Source of the DNA: Eimeria necatrix
Lineage: Eukaryota; Apicomplexa; Conoidasida; Eucoccidiorida; Eimeriidae
NCBI RefSeq assembly: GCF_000499385.1
Contig: NW_013654609.1
Location: forward strand, 50,843-114,842
Direction of reading: 5' to 3'
Length of the DNA: 64,000 nucleotides
The notes beneath the pieces are model-generated. The model had not been told where the DNA came from, did no database searches, and saw only the letters and a list, made by a program, of their open reading frames with translations. The position numbers and the translations under genes are program-made. Below, in pieces: positions 60,736 through 64,000 of this stretch (positions are counted from its first letter, which is position 1; each line of letters opens with the position of its first letter).

Positions 60736-63700
60736 GTGGGGGTAGCGACAGGTCCTAATGCCATTCCAGTCTCCCTTGAGTTGGGAAACCAACTCCTCCG
60801 CACTGCGGGAGGAGCTTGTAAGAGCGATGAGCGCGTGGAAGGGGCTCTGCCGTTTTCGGAAACGCGGCGGGAGTCTGGGTCAACGTCGATCCTGAGTGAA
60901 GAGACTCCGGACGCGACGATGAGTAGCAGCAGGAAGTCTGCAGAGGCAAGACAAGACGGCAATAGGTCAGACGCGACAGAGATTGTGCCACACTGGTGGA
61001 GGAAGACTTGCACGAAAGAGTCTTACGACCAAGGGGGAGCGTTGTGTTGTGCAGGTGCGACGGCGGTACTTCGCGTTGAGCTCGCGGGAAGTCCTTGTGA
61101 GGCCTTCTTGGACACTGGGTCTTCGCAAAGTTTCATTAGTCCTAAAATAGTCGAACAACTGCAGCTGAAAGTGCGGAGACTTCCAAAGGAACATAGGTTC
61201 ACTGTTGCTATAGGGGCACAACTACGTATTGATCGGGTAGTGACGGGATTGACGCTGTGGTGCGGACATACGTGTTTTTCCGGGGACTTTTTGGTGGGAC
61301 CCGTCCCCTACGACTTAGTCTTGGGTTTGGATTGGCTGACGGAACACAAGGTGGCCTGGTATTTCCAGTCAGACAAGCTCCGAACCTATGTGAATGGTCA
61401 GTGGTGCGAGTTACCGGTCGTTCGGACTGGTGAAACGACCCTGCAACGTGATAGTCCCACCGTAGTCCACCAAAGGACCGGTCGAGAGTAAGCATATGAG
61501 ATATTGGCCAAACTTCACCGGGGTATGTCAGCCGAGGAGGCGGCCGTATTCTTACTCCCGCCTCCAAGGATGTATAAGTCCCACGCGAAGACTAAGGCGA
61601 AGGCGCAGATAACGTCGCTCGTTCGTCAGGCGGCCGACGACACAAATGATCTCAGCACTCCATTGCACTGTTTGCATCTCATACTGGCTCTGCCCGAAGC
61701 CGGTTCGGCAGTGCCCTTAAGGCTCTCGGATGAATGGCAAGGCGCGCTTTGTTGCGCGTTGATAGGGAGTAAACCCACGTCCTCCGGCTGCCGTAGTCTT
61801 TTGGCCTCAACCACCTCGGTGGCAGCGGAGAGTGATGAGGAGTCTCCCTGGCCTACGGCAAAACTCGAGCACACTCTGTTCGACGAACGGATAAATTCGA
61901 CAGAGGCGCAGGATATTCCATGTAAGGTTGCCCAGGTGTTGCACGAGTATCGAGCGGTTTTTCCCGATACCTTATCTAAAGGCCTACCTCCGAAGCGCCC
62001 TCATAATCATCATATTCTCCTTATGCCTGGGAAACTCCCAGCGCGATCGGCGATATACCGTATGACCCCAGATCAGCTCAAATTCCACAAACAGGAGATA
62101 GCTAAACTATCCGACATTGGTTGGATTGGACCGACCTATTCGCGTATTTGCTCTCCTACGATCATGGTGGACAAACGTGGTGATGGCTCCGGGGAGCGGA
62201 AGATGCGTATGGTTGTCAATTACCAGGCCCTAAATGCCCTCACGATAGCCCCTGATTTTCCACTACCTCCCATTCAAACCATTCTGGAGCTGCTGGCAGG
62301 TGCCAAGTATTTCTCCACCTTGGATCTTGAAGCAGGATTCCATCAAATACGTATGGCTAAGGAAGACCGGTGGAAGACGGCTTTCCGATCCGTTCTCGGA
62401 TTATTCGAGTACCAGGTGATGCCCTTCGGCCTTAAGGGTGCTCCCGCTACGTTCCAGGCCAATATTAATGCCTATCTACAACCTTTATTGGGCCAGGGCG
62501 TTATTGCTTAACTAGATGATGTACTTATCTGTGGTTCTGATATCTCTGGGCACGCTTCTCTTCTGCGACAAGTCCTAAGCATTTTTCCTAGACACCAGTT
62601 CTACCAAAAATTCCGCAAATGCAAATGCGCAAGGCAAGCAATTACTTATTTGGGTTATACCGTTTCGGCTACGGGGATCAAACCCGCAGAAGATAAAATC
62701 GCAGCCATCCGGCAGTGGCCTGAGGTGCTGGAGAACAAAACGCAAGTGAGCCAGTTCCTCGGTACCATAAACTACTGTCGCATGTTCATGGGACCGGACT
62801 ATGCAGATGTTGCCCGGCCGCTGGTTGATCTAACGCGTAAAGGCGTCAGTTTCAAATTGACAGAGCTTCACACGCAAGCTGTGCGGCAGCTCAAACAGCG
62901 CTTAATCGACTTCACTACCTTACAAGTCCCTGACACGACGAAACCCTTCGAGTTATACATAGATGTGTCTGGTTATGCAATCGGAGCAGTTCTGGAACAG
63001 GACGGCAAACCCATCGGCTTCCTCAGCCAAGTCATGAACCCCACGCAACAGAGATAACTCGATCTACGATCAGGAACTCTTGGCGTTGGTCGTGGCACTG
63101 GACAAGTGGTCGCACTTGCTCCGTGTCTCCAAGGTAACGGCTTACACTGATCATCAAGCTCTCACTCATCTCCAACGACTCCAAGCATCGAAGCCTCTGC
63201 GCGGACGCACCGCCCGGTGGCTAGACTTTCTTGCGGAGTTTCCGGATTTGCACATCACGTATGTTCAAGGAGCGCGCAATCAAGTTGCCGATGCCTTGTA
63301 TCGCCGTCCCGGCCTTTCTAACACCTGCTCGCACAACACACCATCGGTACCACTGATGCTCGGTATAGGACAAGCGAGCGCGGCTCCCCGCTCTCGTGGC
63401 CGGCCTCCCAACTACAGGGAGCTCGCCGGAATTCGTTCGCGACGACCTAGACGACGCAGCATGCCGCCCGCACCTTCACCTGCGCCGCCGGAACCCAACC
63501 CAGAGGCGGAACATCCTACACTCACAACGAAGCCACCAGCTGACCCTCCTGATGTGCGCCATTGGCCGCAAGCTTACTGGAAGTGTCCTGTTTTTCGCGT
63601 TCCCTACAAAGCCGCAGCAAACCAACCAGGAGAAGCTCTGCAAATCGAGTTTTGTAATCGGCAATTTACCTTTCGCTACGTAGAGCCTTACCTGCGCATC

Positions 63701-63901
63701 CGCGTTCATGGACTGTGGCGCATCTGCATCCCACAATTCCCTGAGTTCCTTACTCACGTTCTGCATTCACATCACGACCATGTCACAGCCAGCCATCGAG
63801 GCCAGAAGAAGACCTTTGCGGCTCTCAACAAGCACTACTACTGGCCAGGAATGCGCGCCTACACTACTGCTTATGTTGAGTCATGCACTCACTGTCTGTA
63901 G
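60736..63901 (+). pseudogene. pol: Degenerate Ty3/gypsy Pol: protease, RT, RNase H, truncated integrase
   Basis: Protease: FLDTGSSQSFIS (~61105) and YDLVLGLDWL (~61309). RT from ~61870: VDKRGDGSGERKMRMVVNY, TLDLEAGFHQI, MPFGLKGAPATFQ. RNase H: LYIDVSGYAIGAVLEQDGKP, YTDHQAL and GARNQVADALYRRP. Integrase zinc region: KKTFAALNKHYYWPGM and ESCTHC. The order pro-RT-RH-IN is that of Ty3/gypsy. Lesions: in-frame TGA at 60730, TAA at 61489 and TAA at 62509 (at the Tyr of YxDD, followed by LDD), and a one-base frameshift near 63050. Integrase ends right after the zinc-binding Cys, where a new LTR begins at 63897, so the catalytic core (DDE) is missing. Gag and Pol up to 63050 share one frame, suggesting an ancestral single gag-pol ORF. 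It is not autonomous. Confidence 0.92.
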
Positions 63902-64000
63902 TGCACAGACACTACAATGGGGCTGGTTAGTGCTCTAGAGAGGATAGCTAGCCAGCGACCTACGAGGGGTCGCAAGACTGGAGGGAGACAGGGCCCTCTT
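63897..64000 (+). mobile_element. LTR D start, truncated by the window end
   Basis: 104 bp begins TGTAGTGCACAGACACTACAATGGGG, closely parallel to the start of LTR C (around 80-85% identical by eye). It begins inside the integrase reading frame with no polypurine tract before it, so it is not the normal 3' LTR of this element unless a deletion joined them. Confidence 0.85.

Noticed and set aside
60679..62511. Stop-codon reassignment or programmed readthrough to explain in-frame stops in gag-pol
   Set aside because: TAG, TGA and TAA are all present, along with a frameshift and a truncated integrase. Host genes in the window use normal stops. Decay is simpler.

Overview
This window looks like nuclear DNA from a coccidian apicomplexan, most probably an Eimeria species. 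Genes are rich in introns. Long CAG/CTG-type trinucleotide tracts run through both exons and introns and give runs of Ala, Gln and Ser. Repeat-rich stretches (about 1-5, 8.6-9.7, 14-23 and 27-30 kb) alternate with repeat-poor stretches (about 30-58 kb), a pattern known from Eimeria chromosomes. The species is inferred from this style, not proven.

Left part (1-23 kb). A minus-strand exon that looks like the N-terminus of ribosomal protein L7 leaves the window on the left. It is divergent from a ten-exon tRNA (guanine-26) dimethyltransferase TRM1 gene. Next come a three-exon gene of unknown function (+), a nine-exon minus-strand gene that I identify as the TFIIIC tau95/GTF3C5-like subunit, and a 1644-codon single-exon Rab escort protein (-) inflated by low-complexity insertions.

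Middle (23-51 kb). Genes are sparse. A weak three-exon candidate (+) lies near 25 kb. A degenerate CAG block without a convincing gene covers 27-30 kb and contains a 59-bp inverted repeat. A two-exon small basic protein (-), a four-exon ankyrin-repeat protein (-), a single-exon TPR/MYND/SET protein (-) and a multi-pass membrane protein (+) follow, then a few doubtful small genes. Perfect tandem duplications of 135 bp and 209 bp lie between genes.

Right part (51-64 kb). An eleven-exon 26S proteasome ATPase RPT5 gene is complete. A small signal-peptide/TM protein gene (-) is convergent with it. The last 5.6 kb is a nested set of Ty3/gypsy-type LTR retrotransposons: one LTR plus a 5' fragment, a 52-bp LTR stub, a second full LTR, then gag-pro-RT-RNaseH and a truncated integrase, which is cut by the start of another LTR. 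The coding part is dead: it has in-frame stops, one of them exactly at the Tyr of the RT YxDD motif, and a frameshift.

The most unusual observation is that four of about 33 introns I could model begin with GC rather than GT. Reading frame supports all four, and protein-family conservation supports three. The genes are mainly housekeeping (tRNA modification, pol III transcription, Rab prenylation, proteasome) and do not form an operon-like system.
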